A stretch of 46,523 nt of DNA from an uncultured Rhodospirillales bacterium (GTDB taxonomy: Bacteria; Pseudomonadota; Alphaproteobacteria; Acetobacterales; Acetobacteraceae), in the NCBI GenBank assembly GCA_903844135.1, contig CAIMSN010000117.1, forward strand, positions 1-46,523. The letters run 5' to 3'. A program made the translations under genes and the position numbers. This document shows positions 7,306 to 18,604 of this stretch, piece after piece. Each line of letters opens with the position of its first letter. The first letter of the stretch is position 1. Under the pieces are notes generated by a model, which was given only the letters and a program-made list of their open reading frames with translations, ran no database searches and was not told where the DNA came from.

Positions 7306-8089
7306 GGGGCGTCAGCTTGCCGCGCTGCCAGGCCTCCGCCGCCTCGTCGGCGGTCATGCCGTCGTTGCGCATGGCGTATTCCAGCGCGCTGACCACCGGG
7401 TTGCCGAGGGTGAGTTCGTCGAGCTCGTCCACCAGGTCGGGATCGAGCGTCTCGCGCAGGCCGGTCCGCAGCAGCAGCTTGGCCTCGCGACGGCCGCCGA
7501 GCGCCTGCTTCGGATCGTCGAGCACCCGCATCCGGCCGCGATGCGCCAGCGCGTGCGGCTGCCAGAGCGGCAGGACGGTCGGCGTGGCGCCGTCCAGCGC
7601 CCTGGCCGCGCTGGCATAGGCGAGCTCGTTATCCACCACCTCGAGCCGGTAGCCGGCCGCGTCCAGCCCGTAGAGCTGCATCACCCGGGTTCCGTGCGTC
7701 TCCAGCCGGCGCGACAACACCACGACGCGGTCGACGCTGCCGGCGATCTCCGGACGCGCGAGATCGGCGATCGAATCCAGCCCGGTCAGCCCGGCGGCGG
7801 TCGGCACCGCCCACAGCAGCATCGGCCGATACAGCACCCCGCCCAGGGTCTCCATGTAGGCCGGATCGGCCCAGGCGGCGTCGATCTCCGGCAGCCAGGC
7901 GGTGGCCAGCAGATCGATCCGGCCGCCGGCGATATGCTTGATCATCGTCTCGCGGTTGGCGGCGACCATCGCCACCTCCATCTCGTGCGCCTCCAGCACC
8001 CGCAGCACCGCCGCCGCGGCCGCCTCGTGCTGGCGGCTGTCGAGATGGCCCAAGGTGATGCTGGTGGTGAAGCGGGTGGTCGGGCTCAT
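7298..8089 (-). CDS. OpuAC-like ligand-binding protein without signal peptide
   Basis: A 263-residue protein resembling the substrate-binding domain of glycine betaine/choline ABC importers (OpuAC type). Features include SITLGHLDSRQHEAAAAAV at the N-terminus, IAGGRIDLLATAWLPEIDAAW, VLPLWQPHALAHRGRMRVL and the C-terminal MRNDGMTADEAAEAW. No signal peptide or lipobox precedes the domain from the ATG at 8089 (GAGGA upstream), and the longer in-frame start also lacks one. No permease or ATPase gene lies nearby. Instead it overlaps a methyltransferase gene by 8 nt. It may be a cytoplasmic quaternary-amine sensor or a moonlighting enzyme; that is inference. Confidence 0.78.
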   Translation of the reverse strand: MSPTTRFTTSITLGHLDSRQHEAAAAAVLRVLEAHEMEVAMVAANRETMIKHIAGGRIDLLATAWLPEIDAAWADPAYMETLGGVLYRPMLLWAVPTAAGLTGLDSIADLARPEIAGSVDRVVVLSRRLETHGTRVMQLYGLDAAGYRLEVVDNELAYASAARALDGATPTVLPLWQPHALAHRGRMRVLDDPKQALGGRREAKLLLRTGLRETLDPDLVDELDELTLGNPVVSALEYAMRNDGMTADEAAEAWQRGKLTPRA

Positions 8090-8153
8090 CGGTCGCGGGT
8101 CCTCGTCGTCACCGCCGGTTGCAGCAGCTACGCGGCCGGACCGCAAGACGCGG

Positions 8154-9464
8154 TCAGGACGGTATCAGGCCGGCGGTCTGCAGGAGCAAGGTCAGGTTCA
8201 GCAGCGCGACGAACCCGACCATCGCCCCGGCCAGCAGCAGCATCGGCCGCGACATGCGAAACCCACCCATCAGGCGCGCATCCCGGCTCACCACCAACAG
8301 CGTCACCATCGGCAGCGGCAGCACGAAGCTCAGCACCACCTGGCTCCAGATCAGGGTGCTGGTCACGTCGGCGCCCAGGGCGATCACCACGAAGGAGGGC
8401 AGCATGGTGATCACCCGCCGGATCCAGACCGGGACGGTGAAGCCGACGAACCCCTGCATGACCACCTGGCCGGCCATGGTGCCGACCATCGAACTCGACA
8501 GGCCGGACGCCAGCAGCGACACCAGGAAGATGGTCGCGGCGCCGGCGCCGAGCAGCGGGGTCAGGGTGCGGTATGCGCCGTCGATGCTGTCGATGTCGGA
8601 ATGCGCGCCGTGGAAATGCGCCGCCGTCACCACCATCGCCATGTTGACCAGCCCGGCCATGCTCAGCGCGAACACCACCTCGCGGTTGGAGAAGCGGACC
8701 ATGCGGGCGCGCTCGGCGTCGGTCTGCAGCACCGCCCGGTCCTGCGTCAGGCTCGAATGCAGATAGATCGCATGCGGCATCACCGTGGCGCCGACCAGAC
8801 CGATGCACAGCGTGATCGCCTGGCCGTCGGGGATCGAGGGCACCACGCTGTGGCGCAGCACCGACGGCCAGTCGGCCGGCACGATCACCAGTTCGGCGGC
8901 GTAGCTGAGGCAGATCGCCGCCACCAGGGCGCTGATCAGCAGCTCGATCGGCCGGAAGCCGCGGGCCTGCAGGCCGAGCAGCAGCAGCGTCAGCACGCCC
9001 ATGATCGCCATGCCGGTCAGCAGGGGACAATGCAGCAGCAGGCTGAGCCCGACCGCGCCGCCGACGAATTCGGCCAGGTCGGTGGCCATCGCCGCGGTCT
9101 CGGTCATGAGCCACATCACGCCGGCGGGAATGCCGGGGAAACGGTCACGGCTCAGTTCGGCCAGGTTGCGCCCGGTGACGATGCCGAGCTTGGCCGCCTG
9201 CGCCTGGAACAGCATCGCCACCAGGTTCGACAGCAGCACCACCCAGAGCAGCGCGTAGCCGTAGCGTGCGCCGGCCTGGATGTTGGTGACGTAGTTGCCG
9301 GGATCGACATAGGCGACCGACGCGACCACCGCCGGCCCGGTCATCGCCAGAGCGCCGCGCAAGGTGGCGAACCAGCCGCGCCGGCGCCCGGCCAACAGGT
9401 CGGCCATGGCGGCGCGGGTGCGGTCGCTGCTGGTCTGGACGGTGTCGATGGACGGGCACTCCAT
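8154..9464 (-). CDS. mntH: Nramp-family divalent metal transporter (MntH)
   Basis: A proton-coupled Mn2+/Fe2+ importer of the inner membrane, 436 residues with about 11 hydrophobic segments. The metal-site motifs are intact: DPGN at 54-57 in helix 1 and MPHAIYLHSS from residue 229 in helix 6. A perfect 16-bp palindrome lies 21 bp upstream of the start, between this gene and the divergent DtxR-type regulator gene, so repression by manganese-loaded MntR is expected. The OpuAC-like gene follows 64 bp downstream in the same direction and could be read through. Confidence 0.95.
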   Translation of the reverse strand: MECPSIDTVQTSSDRTRAAMADLLAGRRRGWFATLRGALAMTGPAVVASVAYVDPGNYVTNIQAGARYGYALLWVVLLSNLVAMLFQAQAAKLGIVTGRNLAELSRDRFPGIPAGVMWLMTETAAMATDLAEFVGGAVGLSLLLHCPLLTGMAIMGVLTLLLLGLQARGFRPIELLISALVAAICLSYAAELVIVPADWPSVLRHSVVPSIPDGQAITLCIGLVGATVMPHAIYLHSSLTQDRAVLQTDAERARMVRFSNREVVFALSMAGLVNMAMVVTAAHFHGAHSDIDSIDGAYRTLTPLLGAGAATIFLVSLLASGLSSSMVGTMAGQVVMQGFVGFTVPVWIRRVITMLPSFVVIALGADVTSTLIWSQVVLSFVLPLPMVTLLVVSRDARLMGGFRMSRPMLLLAGAMVGFVALLNLTLLLQTAGLIPS

Positions 9465-9484
9465 GGCGGGCCGAAGACCGCATA

Positions 9485-9500
9485 TGTAGCCATGGCTACA
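9485..9500. promoter_or_regulatory. MntR-type operator, perfect palindrome
   Basis: TGTAGCCATGGCTACA is a perfect 16-bp inverted repeat in the 78-bp region between divergent mntH and mntR. Its TAGC-N4-GCTA core matches the core of the E. coli MntR box (TAGC-N4-GCTA), as I recall it. The position overlaps where the mntH promoter must lie and is 43 bp before the chosen mntR start, so it could control both genes. An in-frame ATG at 9492 lies within the palindrome and is therefore unlikely to be the mntR start. Confidence 0.75.
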
Positions 9501-9542
9501 ATTCGGTCAACTGACGGTCTCGTGTTTATGGTCGTTCCCGTC

Positions 9543-10004
9543 ATGACCGCCGCCCGCCGCCCGACCCCGACCGTCCCGGACACCGTCACTCAGGCGGCGC
9601 ATCTCGGCCGCGCGCGCACCGCGCAGACCCGCGTGCTGCTGGAGGACTATGTCGAACTGATCGCCGATCTCGCCGGCGACGCGGCCGATGCGCCACCGAT
9701 CGGACCGAGCACGCTGGCGCGCCATCTCGGCGTGTCGCATGCCACCGTGATCAAATGCATCGGCCGGCTGTCGCGCGAGGGTCTGGCGACCACGCTGCCC
9801 TATCGCGGGGTCACGCTCACGCAAGCCGGGCTGGCGCTGGCCGACCGGGTCAGGCGCCGCCATCGCATCGTCGTCGCGCTGCTGCGCGCCGTCGGCGTGC
9901 CGGAGGCGGAGGCGGCGGCCGACGCGGAGGGCATCGAGCATCATGTCTCGGACAAGACGCTCGCCGCGTTCGAGCGCTTCCTGCGGCATACGCCGGTCGG
10001 CTAG
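9543..10004 (+). CDS. mntR: manganese-responsive DtxR-family regulator (MntR)
   Basis: Metal-dependent repressor, 153 residues from the ATG at 9543 (an ATG at 9528 is possible). The sequence follows the E. coli-type MntR: RTAQTRVLLEDYVELIADL, then a winged helix with LARHLGVSHATVIKCIGRL as recognition region and REGLATTLPYRGVTLT as wing. The metal-binding part contains RRRHRIVVALLRAVG and DAEGIEHHVSDKTLAAFERF; the Glu and His residues of the latter are family metal ligands. It is divergent from mntH, with a palindromic operator between them. Confidence 0.93.
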   Translation: MTAARRPTPTVPDTVTQAAHLGRARTAQTRVLLEDYVELIADLAGDAADAPPIGPSTLARHLGVSHATVIKCIGRLSREGLATTLPYRGVTLTQAGLALADRVRRRHRIVVALLRAVGVPEAEAAADAEGIEHHVSDKTLAAFERFLRHTPVG

Positions 10005-10102
10005 CCGGTCGCCTCTTTGCCGCTGATGTCGATCCCGGGCCACCTGCTGGTCCGTGCTGCCGCAGACGGCCGATGCCAATGCCGGGCGCTGCCCGGCGCC
10101 CG

Positions 10103-10124
10103 CCAGGGGACGGTCGTCCCCTGG
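10103..10124. terminator. GC hairpin between convergent genes
   Basis: CCAGGGGAC-GGTC-GTCCCCTGG is a perfect nine-pair stem with a four-base loop, in the 157-bp space between the convergent mntR and NTF2-like genes. There is no U-tract on either side. The sequence style (CCAGGGG..CCCCTGGACCCC) is common between genes in this kind of genome, and it probably marks the 3' ends of both transcripts. Nothing else was identified in 10005-10161. Confidence 0.45.
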
Positions 10125-10161
10125 ACCCCTGTCCGCAAGGTCTTGCGTTCAGCTTGCGTCC

Positions 10162-10641
10162 TTACAGACCCAGCTCGGACAATCCGGCATGGCGTTCCGG
10201 ACGCGGGCCCAGCGGCCAGCGGAAGAGGCGATCGGTCTCGGCGATCGGCAGGTCGTTGATGCTGGCCTCGCGCCGGCGCATCAGCCCGTTGGCGTCGAAT
10301 TCCCACTGCTCGTTGCCGTAGGCGCGGAACCAGTTTCCGGCGGCGTCGTGGAACTCGTAGGCGAACCGCACCGCGATCCGGTGCGCGTGGAACGCCCAGA
10401 GCTCCTTGATCAGCCGGTACTCCAGCTCCGCCGCCCATTTGCGCTGCAGGAAGGCGACGATCGCCGGCCGGCCGGAGAGGAACGCGGTGCGGTTGCGCCA
10501 GCGGCTGTCGGGCGAATAGGCGAGCGAGACGGCCTGCGGGTCGCGCCGGTTCCAGCCATCCTCCGCCGCACGCACCTTGCGCGCGGCGGTCTGCGCGTCG
10601 AACGGCGGCAGCGGCGGGCGCGGTTCGACAGGATCGGTCAT
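10162..10641 (-). CDS. NTF2-like protein, DUF1348 type
   Basis: A 159-residue SnoaL/NTF2-fold protein of unknown activity. The DUF1348 signature is clear: [55 protein letters not shown]-like text (here [20 protein letters not shown]), [31 protein letters not shown] and [11 protein letters not shown]. It starts at the ATG at 10641 and lies 7 bp beyond the stop of the M13 peptidase gene on the same strand, so the two are probably co-transcribed, though no shared pathway is evident. Confidence 0.88.
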   Translation of the reverse strand: MTDPVEPRPPLPPFDAQTAARKVRAAEDGWNRRDPQAVSLAYSPDSRWRNRTAFLSGRPAIVAFLQRKWAAELEYRLIKELWAFHAHRIAVRFAYEFHDAAGNWFRAYGNEQWEFDANGLMRRREASINDLPIAETDRLFRWPLGPRPERHAGLSELGL

Positions 10642-10648
10642 CGCGCCG

Positions 10649-12727
10649 CTACCAGATCTGCGCGCGATCCTTCGGCGCCAGATAGAGCGTGTCGCCCGGC
10701 TTCACGTTCCAGGCCTTGTACCAGCCATCGATGTTGTGCATCGGCATGTTCACGCGGGCCATCGGCGGCGAGTGCGGGTCGGTGACCAGCAGCATCTTGG
10801 CGCGATCGTCGCGCACCTTCTGCCGCCAGACCTGCGCCCAGCCCAGGAACACGCGCTGGTCGCCGGTCAGCCCGTCGATCACCGGCGCCGGCCGGCCCTT
10901 CAGGAAGGCGTGGTAGGCGTCGAGCGCCAAAGTGAGGCCACCCAGATCGGCGATGTTCTCGCCCATGGTCAGCTTGCCGTTGACGTGCGTGCCGGGGAAC
11001 GGACTCAGCGCGTCGAACTGCGCGCCGAGCCGGTCGGCGCGCGCCTGGAAGCGCTGTGCATCGGCCGCGGTCCACCAATCGTGCAGGCGCCCCTTCTCGT
11101 CGAACTTGCGGCCCTGATCGTCGAACGAGTGCGTCATCTCGTGGCCGATGACGCCGCCGATGGCGCCGTAGTTGATCGCCGGATCGGCCTTCGGGTTGAA
11201 GAAGGGCGGCTGCAGGATCGCCGCCGGGAACACCACCTCGTCGAACGGCGGGTTGTTGTAGGCGTTCACCGTCTGCGGGGTCATGTCCCATTCCTCGCGA
11301 TCGACCCTGTGCCCGAGATGGCCGACCCAGTAGGCCCAGTCGAACGCGGTGGCGCGGCCGGCATTGCCGTAGGCGTCGTCCGGCTTCACCGCCAGGCCGG
11401 CATAGTCGCGCCATGTGTTCGGATAGCCGATCAGCACCAACTGGTTGTCCAGCTTGCGCAGCGCCGCCTTCCTGGTCTGCGGGCTCATCCAGGCGTTGTG
11501 TTCGAGCCGGGCGCGGAACGCGTCCTTCAGGTTGCCGGTCAGGGTCAGCATCGCCGCCTTGGCCTCGGGCGGGAAATAGCGCGCGGCATAGACCTTGCCG
11601 ATCGCCATCCCCATCGCCCCGCTGGTGGCGTGGACCGCGCGCTTCCAGCGCAGCTCGATCTCAGGCTGCCCGGACAGCGTCTTGCCGTGGAACGCGAACG
11701 AGGCGTCGACGAACGCCTTCGGCAGCAGGTCGGCGGCATTGTCGGCGAGATGGAAGGCGAGCCAGGCGCGCAGCACCGCGAGATCGGTGCCGGCGGCGAG
11801 CTTCGCTTCGTCGATGATCGCCGACTTCTCCGACAGCACCAGGTCGCGGGCGGCGGGCAGGTCGGCGGCGGCGAGATAGGCGTGCCAGTCGAATTCCGGG
11901 GCGGCGGCGGCCAGCGCGTCCACCGTCATCGGGTTGTAGGTCTTGTCCGGGTCGCGCTCGTCCTGTCGCGCCCAGTGCGCCTGCGCCAGCCTGGTCTCGA
12001 ACGCCACCACGTCGCCGGCGGCGCGCGCGGCGTCCGGCCAGCCGATCAGCCCCAGCAACTGCGCCGCATAGGCCTGGTAGGCGGTCTTCTTGGCGGCGAA
12101 CTTATCCTGCAGGTAGTAGTCGCGGTCCGGCAGGCCGGTGCCGCCCTGGGACAGCGAGATGGTGTATTTGGTCGGGTCCTTGGCGTCGGGGTCGATCGAC
12201 AGGCCGAACAGCGAGCCCTGCAGCCCGTGCTGCGCCTGGCCGAGCAGGGTGGCGAAGCGGGTGCGGTCGGTCACGCTCCTGATGGCGTCGAGATCGGCCG
12301 CGAGCGGCGCGGTGCCGCGCGCCTCGATCGTCTTCTCGTCCATGAAGGCGTCGTAGTAGGCGCCGAGCTTCTGCTCGATGGTGGCCGGCGCGGCGACCGG
12401 GTTCGCGGAGAGCTGCTTGAGGATGTCCTGCACCCTGACCTGCGACAGCTCGGCGAGCACGTTGAACGCTCCCCACGAGGAATGGTCCGACGGGATCACC
12501 AGGGCGCGCACGTAGCTGCCGTCGGAATAGCCGAAGAAATCGTTGCCCGGCGCGATCGACGTGTCGCGGCCGGCCAGGTCGAAGCCCCATTTCGAGTCGC
12601 TGCCGGGCGCGACCGGCATCGCGTCGGCGCCGGCGACCGCCTCGGCGCGGGCCTGGCCGGCCAGCAGGCACAGGCCGGTCGCCGCCAGCAGGAGGGTTCT
12701 GAAGGTCCGTCTCTCGCGTGAAGCCAA
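10649..12727 (-). CDS. M13-family zinc metallopeptidase, secreted
   Basis: A neprilysin/PepO-like endopeptidase of 692 residues. The zinc site is HEMTH at about 529-533 with the third ligand in ENIAD at about 590-594, the normal M13 spacing. The end of the protein reads [20 protein letters not shown] then AQIW, as in the family. The start is taken at TTG 12727, because AGAGGA lies eight bases upstream and because it gives a clean signal peptide ([19 protein letters not shown], then QARA) for periplasmic export. A longer frame to another TTG at 12787 adds only arginine-rich residues. The NTF2-like gene follows by 7 bp. Confidence 0.93.
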   Translation of the reverse strand: MASRERRTFRTLLLAATGLCLLAGQARAEAVAGADAMPVAPGSDSKWGFDLAGRDTSIAPGNDFFGYSDGSYVRALVIPSDHSSWGAFNVLAELSQVRVQDILKQLSANPVAAPATIEQKLGAYYDAFMDEKTIEARGTAPLAADLDAIRSVTDRTRFATLLGQAQHGLQGSLFGLSIDPDAKDPTKYTISLSQGGTGLPDRDYYLQDKFAAKKTAYQAYAAQLLGLIGWPDAARAAGDVVAFETRLAQAHWARQDERDPDKTYNPMTVDALAAAAPEFDWHAYLAAADLPAARDLVLSEKSAIIDEAKLAAGTDLAVLRAWLAFHLADNAADLLPKAFVDASFAFHGKTLSGQPEIELRWKRAVHATSGAMGMAIGKVYAARYFPPEAKAAMLTLTGNLKDAFRARLEHNAWMSPQTRKAALRKLDNQLVLIGYPNTWRDYAGLAVKPDDAYGNAGRATAFDWAYWVGHLGHRVDREEWDMTPQTVNAYNNPPFDEVVFPAAILQPPFFNPKADPAINYGAIGGVIGHEMTHSFDDQGRKFDEKGRLHDWWTAADAQRFQARADRLGAQFDALSPFPGTHVNGKLTMGENIADLGGLTLALDAYHAFLKGRPAPVIDGLTGDQRVFLGWAQVWRQKVRDDRAKMLLVTDPHSPPMARVNMPMHNIDGWYKAWNVKPGDTLYLAPKDRAQIW

Positions 12728-12799
12728 CGTGGTTTTCCTCTGTCGATGCGTCGCGCGAGAGGGGACGAGACCGCCCCGTCCCGTCAAGCCGGCCGGGGA

Positions 12800-13225
12800 T
12801 CAGGCGAGGGTGAGGCCGACATCGAGATTGTTGCGGGTGGCGTTCGAATACGGGCAGATCTCGTGCGCGGCATGGATCAGCCGCTCGCCGTCGGCGCGGT
12901 CGACACCGGGCAGGGTGATGGTGAGGTTGGCGGTGACGCCGTAGCCGCCCTCGGAGCGGGGGCCGAAGCCGACCTCGGCGGTGACGGTGGCATCGTCGGG
13001 AACCTTGACCCCCACCTTGGACGCGCTGGCCTTCATAGCGCCGACGAAGCAGGCGGCGTAGCCGGCGGCGAACAGCTTCTCCGGATTGGCGCCGACGCCG
13101 CCCGGGCCGCCCATCTCCTTGGGGATGACGAGGGCGGCATCGACGCTGCCGTCGTCGCTGCGCACGGTGCCGTCGCGGCCGCCGGTCGCGGTCGCGCTGG
13201 TCTTGTAGATCACGGTTACGGGCAT
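12800..13225 (-). CDS. ohr: organic hydroperoxide resistance protein (Ohr)
   Basis: Thiol-dependent peroxidase of the OsmC/Ohr family, 141 residues, which reduces organic and fatty-acid hydroperoxides. Both reactive cysteines are present: Cys59 in AAGYAACFVGAM and Cys124 in HEICPYSNATRNN. ANPEKLFAAG supplies the conserved Glu, and the YKTSATATGGRDGTV N-terminus is the Ohr type rather than OsmC. AGGA precedes the ATG at 13225 by about eight bases. No MarR-type OhrR gene adjoins it here. Confidence 0.94.
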   Translation of the reverse strand: MPVTVIYKTSATATGGRDGTVRSDDGSVDAALVIPKEMGGPGGVGANPEKLFAAGYAACFVGAMKASASKVGVKVPDDATVTAEVGFGPRSEGGYGVTANLTITLPGVDRADGERLIHAAHEICPYSNATRNNLDVGLTLA

Positions 13226-13317
13226 CTGTGTGTCCTGCTGTCTGGTCGTGGTCGCGAGACCCGGGACCGCCGCGCCGAGGGCGACCGCCGGGCCGACTCT
13301 ATGGCCTGTTCGGCCGC

Positions 13318-14187
13318 CTACTCGGCCGCGCGCAGCGATGTCGCGGCGGGAGACGCGGTCATCGGACGATCGGCCTCGATCCTGGCGAACCGGCGGCCGC
13401 GACGGCGCATCGCCCGGAAGGCGAGGGCCGAGGCGGCGCGCGAGATCCGGCCGTGCGGGGTGAAGCCGATGGTCTTGAACATCATGCCCATCGCCCGGTC
13501 GATATGGCGCTGGCGATAGAAGCCCATCGCGCGCGCCATGTAGGCGGCGATGCAGCGGCCATGATCGTAGGCGACCGAGGCGGATTCGTTGGTGCAGTGA
13601 TAGGCGTAGGCGAGCTCGTCGTCCTCGCTCTCGGTCACGCGCCCGAGCGCGATCCTGGCGCGGCGCAGCACGCCCAGGCGCTCGCGGCCGAGATAGCGCC
13701 GCATATGGTCGTAGAACAGCTTGAAATGGCGATACTCGTCGGCGGCGATCTGCTTGGCGATGGTCCTGAGCACCGGCTCCGCGGTGGCCTCGGCCATCGC
13801 CGTGTAGAAGCTCGACGTGCCGGTCTCGACCATGCAGCGGGCGATCAGCTCGCCGGTGCGCGAGCCGCGCACCGAGGCGTCGACCTCCAGGGGAATGTGA
13901 TACGCGGTGCGGTAGCGCTCGAACGCGCCGGGATAGTCCCAGCCCGGGTCGGCCAGCATCGCCCACTGCCCGAGCGCGTCGCCATGCTGCACCTCCTCGA
14001 CCGCCCAGTTGTCGGCGGCCTGGGCGAAGTCGGGATCGTCGGTGAACACGTTCTTCAGATAGACCGCGTAGTCGACGCCGTTGCGCTCGACCACGGCGGC
14101 GGCCTTGACCAGCTTGAGGATGTCGGGATCGACCTTGGAGGGCTCGAACCGGTCCCAGGCCACGTCCTCGATACGCCAATGCTTCAT
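13318..14187 (-). CDS. ferritin-like di-iron protein
   Basis: A 289-residue four-helix-bundle protein with a complete di-iron carboxylate set in the order E-ExxH-E-ExxH: Glu34, Glu65-x-x-His68 (EEVQHG), Glu121 (VETGTSSFY) and Glu151-x-x-His154 (DEYRHFKLF). This is the pattern of rubrerythrin- and acyl-ACP-desaturase-like proteins; no rubredoxin Cys4 domain is present. The C-terminal ~90 residues are Arg-rich and more divergent. The substrate is unknown: it could be an oxidase, desaturase or peroxide-handling protein. It is near ohr on the same strand (92 bp) and divergent from the carbonic anhydrase gene (129 bp). Confidence 0.85.
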   Translation of the reverse strand: MKHWRIEDVAWDRFEPSKVDPDILKLVKAAAVVERNGVDYAVYLKNVFTDDPDFAQAADNWAVEEVQHGDALGQWAMLADPGWDYPGAFERYRTAYHIPLEVDASVRGSRTGELIARCMVETGTSSFYTAMAEATAEPVLRTIAKQIAADEYRHFKLFYDHMRRYLGRERLGVLRRARIALGRVTESEDDELAYAYHCTNESASVAYDHGRCIAAYMARAMGFYRQRHIDRAMGMMFKTIGFTPHGRISRAASALAFRAMRRRGRRFARIEADRPMTASPAATSLRAAE

Positions 14188-14316
14188 AAGGCCTCAGTCC
14201 ACCCGCTTTCCGGCCCGGGGATGCGACCCGCGGACGGAATTGACCCTCTTCTATGCCATCGAACCGCGCCGGGACCAAAACTCCGGCTCGCAGACGGCCA
14301 TGCCAGGAGACCGAGA

Positions 14317-14853
14317 ATGCCGATCCATGCCCTCGACGGCGCCGCCCCGAGCTTCTCCGACCCCGACAGCGTCTTCGTCGCCGAGGATGCGCAGTTGATC
14401 GGACGCGTCCGCATCGGCCGCAACGTGTCGATCTGGTTCGGCGCGGTGCTGCGCGGCGACAATGACGCGATCGAGATCGGCGACGGCAGCAACGTTCAGG
14501 ACCATGCGGTGCTGCATGTCGATGCCGGCCGGCCGGTGCGGGTCGGTACCGGAGTCACGATCGGTCACCGCGCCATCGTGCATGGCTGCACGATCGGCGC
14601 CAACAGCCTGGTCGGGATGGGGGCGACGCTGCTGAACGGCAGCCGGGTCGGCCGCGACTGCCTGATCGGCGCCGGCGCGCTGCTGACCGAGAACAAGGAT
14701 TTCGCCGATGGCAGCCTGATCCTGGGCGCGCCGGCCAGGGCGGTGCGGCCATTGACCCCGGAGGAGATCGACCGGCTGCGCCTGTCCGCGGCGCGCTACG
14801 TCGCCAATGGCCGGCGATTCCGGGCCGGGCTGCGGCATGTCACGGAGGGCTAG
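14317..14853 (+). CDS. gamma carbonic anhydrase family protein
   Basis: Left-handed beta-helix (hexapeptide repeat) protein of 178 residues, the YrdA/PaaY/CaiE type. The three zinc-binding histidines are in place: His67 (VLHVDAG), His84 (TIGHRAIVHG) and His89. VSIWFGAVLRGDNDAIEIGD and NVQDHAVLHVD are family hallmarks, and the C-terminal helix is typical. The start at 14317 has AGGAG seven bases upstream; the long open frame upstream is a shadow of the opposite-strand gene. Activity may be carbonic anhydrase, or another zinc-dependent role in some relatives. It is divergent from the ferritin-like gene. Confidence 0.92.
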   Translation: MPIHALDGAAPSFSDPDSVFVAEDAQLIGRVRIGRNVSIWFGAVLRGDNDAIEIGDGSNVQDHAVLHVDAGRPVRVGTGVTIGHRAIVHGCTIGANSLVGMGATLLNGSRVGRDCLIGAGALLTENKDFADGSLILGAPARAVRPLTPEEIDRLRLSAARYVANGRRFRAGLRHVTEG

Positions 14854-14980
14854 ATTTTTGTGCAGCGCAGCGTGACTTTGTCCGGGACCGGGTGCAAACA
14901 TCCGCTCCGACTGGAATCCGAGCTTCGGGCCCTTGCTGCAACCGGCCCGGCTTTGCGCACCCGGAAGGAGCCGACCCGGC

Positions 14981-17070
<2,090 letters not shown>

Positions 17071-17200
17071 GCGCCGACGGGCGGATCCGGAGGCAGGCGG
17101 GACCTCCCGGGATCGTCATGACGCTGGAACGGTCGGGGGGTGAACTTCCCGGCCGGTCCGGCCTTTCGGTCGGACCTCGCCCCAGCCGATCGGACCCGCC

Positions 17201-18526
17201 ATGACCGACGCCGCCAGAACTGCCGCTCCGGCCAGCGACAAGGCACGTCGCAACCGGATCCCGCTCGACTGGATCAACTTCCTGCTGGCCGACGTGCAGG
17301 ACGGTCTGGGACCGTTCCTGGCGATCTACCTGCTCGGCAGCGAGCATTGGAAGCCCGGCCTGATCGGGATGGTGATGACCATCGCCGGGCTCAGCACGGT
17401 GGTCGCCCGCACCCCGCTCGGCAGCCTGATCGACCGGATCGATTTCAAGCGCGAACTGATCATGGCCGCCGCCGGCCTCATCGGCGTCTGCGTCGCGGTG
17501 ATGGCGCTGGTGCCGCACTTCTGGCCGGTGGCGCTCGCCCAGGCGGCGATCGGCGCCGCCAACGCGGTGTTCGCGCCGGCGATCGCCGGCATCTCGCTCG
17601 GCATCTTCGGACGAAAGGCGTTCACCCGCCGGGTCGGCCGCAACGAGAGCTTCAACCATGCCGGCAATGCCTTCACCGCGATCGTGGGCGGGCTGTGCGG
17701 CTGGCTGCTGGCGCCGGTCTCGACGCTCTGGGTGGTGGCCGGGCTGGCGCTGCTGAGCATCGCCGCCTCGCTGCGGCTGCATCGCGGCGACATCGACGAT
17801 CGCGCCGCGCGCGGCTTCGAGGAAGCCGGGGACGAAGCCGGACGCGGCGACACCAGCGCGAAAGGGTCGGGCATCGCCCACCTGCTGCGCAACCGGCAGC
17901 TCATGGTGTTCGCCGCCTGCATCACCCTGTTCCACTTCGCCAACGCGGCGATGCTGCCCTTGGCCGGCGAGGAGCTGGCGCGGGACTATCCAGCGGTCAG
18001 TTCGCTCTGCATGGCCGCCTGCATCATCGCCTCGCAGATGGTGATGGTGCCGATCACCATCCTGGTCGGGCGCAAGGCGGACGATTGGGGCCGCAAGACG
18101 CTGTTCCTGGTCGGGTTCGCGGCGCTGCCGATCCGCGGCCTGCTCTACACGCTGTCGACCAGCCCGCAGGCGGTGATCGCCATCCAGCTTCTCGACGGCA
18201 TCGGCGCCGGGGTGTTCTCGGTGCTGTTCTTCGTCGTCGTCGAGGACCTGACGCGCGGCACCGGACGCTACAACCTGGCGGTCGGCCTCACCTCGGCCGC
18301 CTGGGGCCTGGGCGCGGCGATGAGCAACGCGATCGCCGGCTACGTGGCCGAGCTGCTCGGCTTCAACGCCGCCTTCGTCATGCTGTCGGTGTGCGCCGCG
18401 GCGGCGTTCGTGCTGTTCCTGTTCGGCATGCGGGAGAGCGGGCCCGGCGCCGGCGCCACCCCGGTCGCATCGCGCAGCCCGGCAGGGCGATCGACGCCGC
18501 CGGCGTCCGCGGCGTCGGTCGCCTGA
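17201..18526 (+). CDS. MFS transporter
   Basis: A 441-residue inner-membrane major facilitator with 12 predicted helices in two halves. The loop after helix 2 carries the MFS motif-A-like PLGSLIDRIDFKRELI. A polar central loop, about residues 190-225 (DDRAARGFEEAGDEAGRGDT), separates the halves, and the second half has ILVGRKADDWGRKTLF at the equivalent position. The C-terminus ends in a Ser/Pro/Ala-rich tail. Substrate is unknown. It stands between sucCD and bioB on the same strand, 130 bp and 78 bp away, without evidence for a functional link. Confidence 0.88.
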   Translation: MTDAARTAAPASDKARRNRIPLDWINFLLADVQDGLGPFLAIYLLGSEHWKPGLIGMVMTIAGLSTVVARTPLGSLIDRIDFKRELIMAAAGLIGVCVAVMALVPHFWPVALAQAAIGAANAVFAPAIAGISLGIFGRKAFTRRVGRNESFNHAGNAFTAIVGGLCGWLLAPVSTLWVVAGLALLSIAASLRLHRGDIDDRAARGFEEAGDEAGRGDTSAKGSGIAHLLRNRQLMVFAACITLFHFANAAMLPLAGEELARDYPAVSSLCMAACIIASQMVMVPITILVGRKADDWGRKTLFLVGFAALPIRGLLYTLSTSPQAVIAIQLLDGIGAGVFSVLFFVVVEDLTRGTGRYNLAVGLTSAAWGLGAAMSNAIAGYVAELLGFNAAFVMLSVCAAAAFVLFLFGMRESGPGAGATPVASRSPAGRSTPPASAASVA

Positions 18527-18604
18527 GCCGGGCGGCCCGCTCCCTTCCCTCGCCGCATCCGGCTGTGGCAAACCCTGGCTGTGGACAGAGGGGAGTTTCC
18601 GCCC

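Noticed and set aside
7902-10004. A 700-residue plus-strand frame ending in MntR
   Set aside because: Everything before about 9500 is antisense to mntH and the OpuAC-like gene and is rich in His/Gln/Arg, typical of a reverse-strand shadow. MntR begins near 9543.
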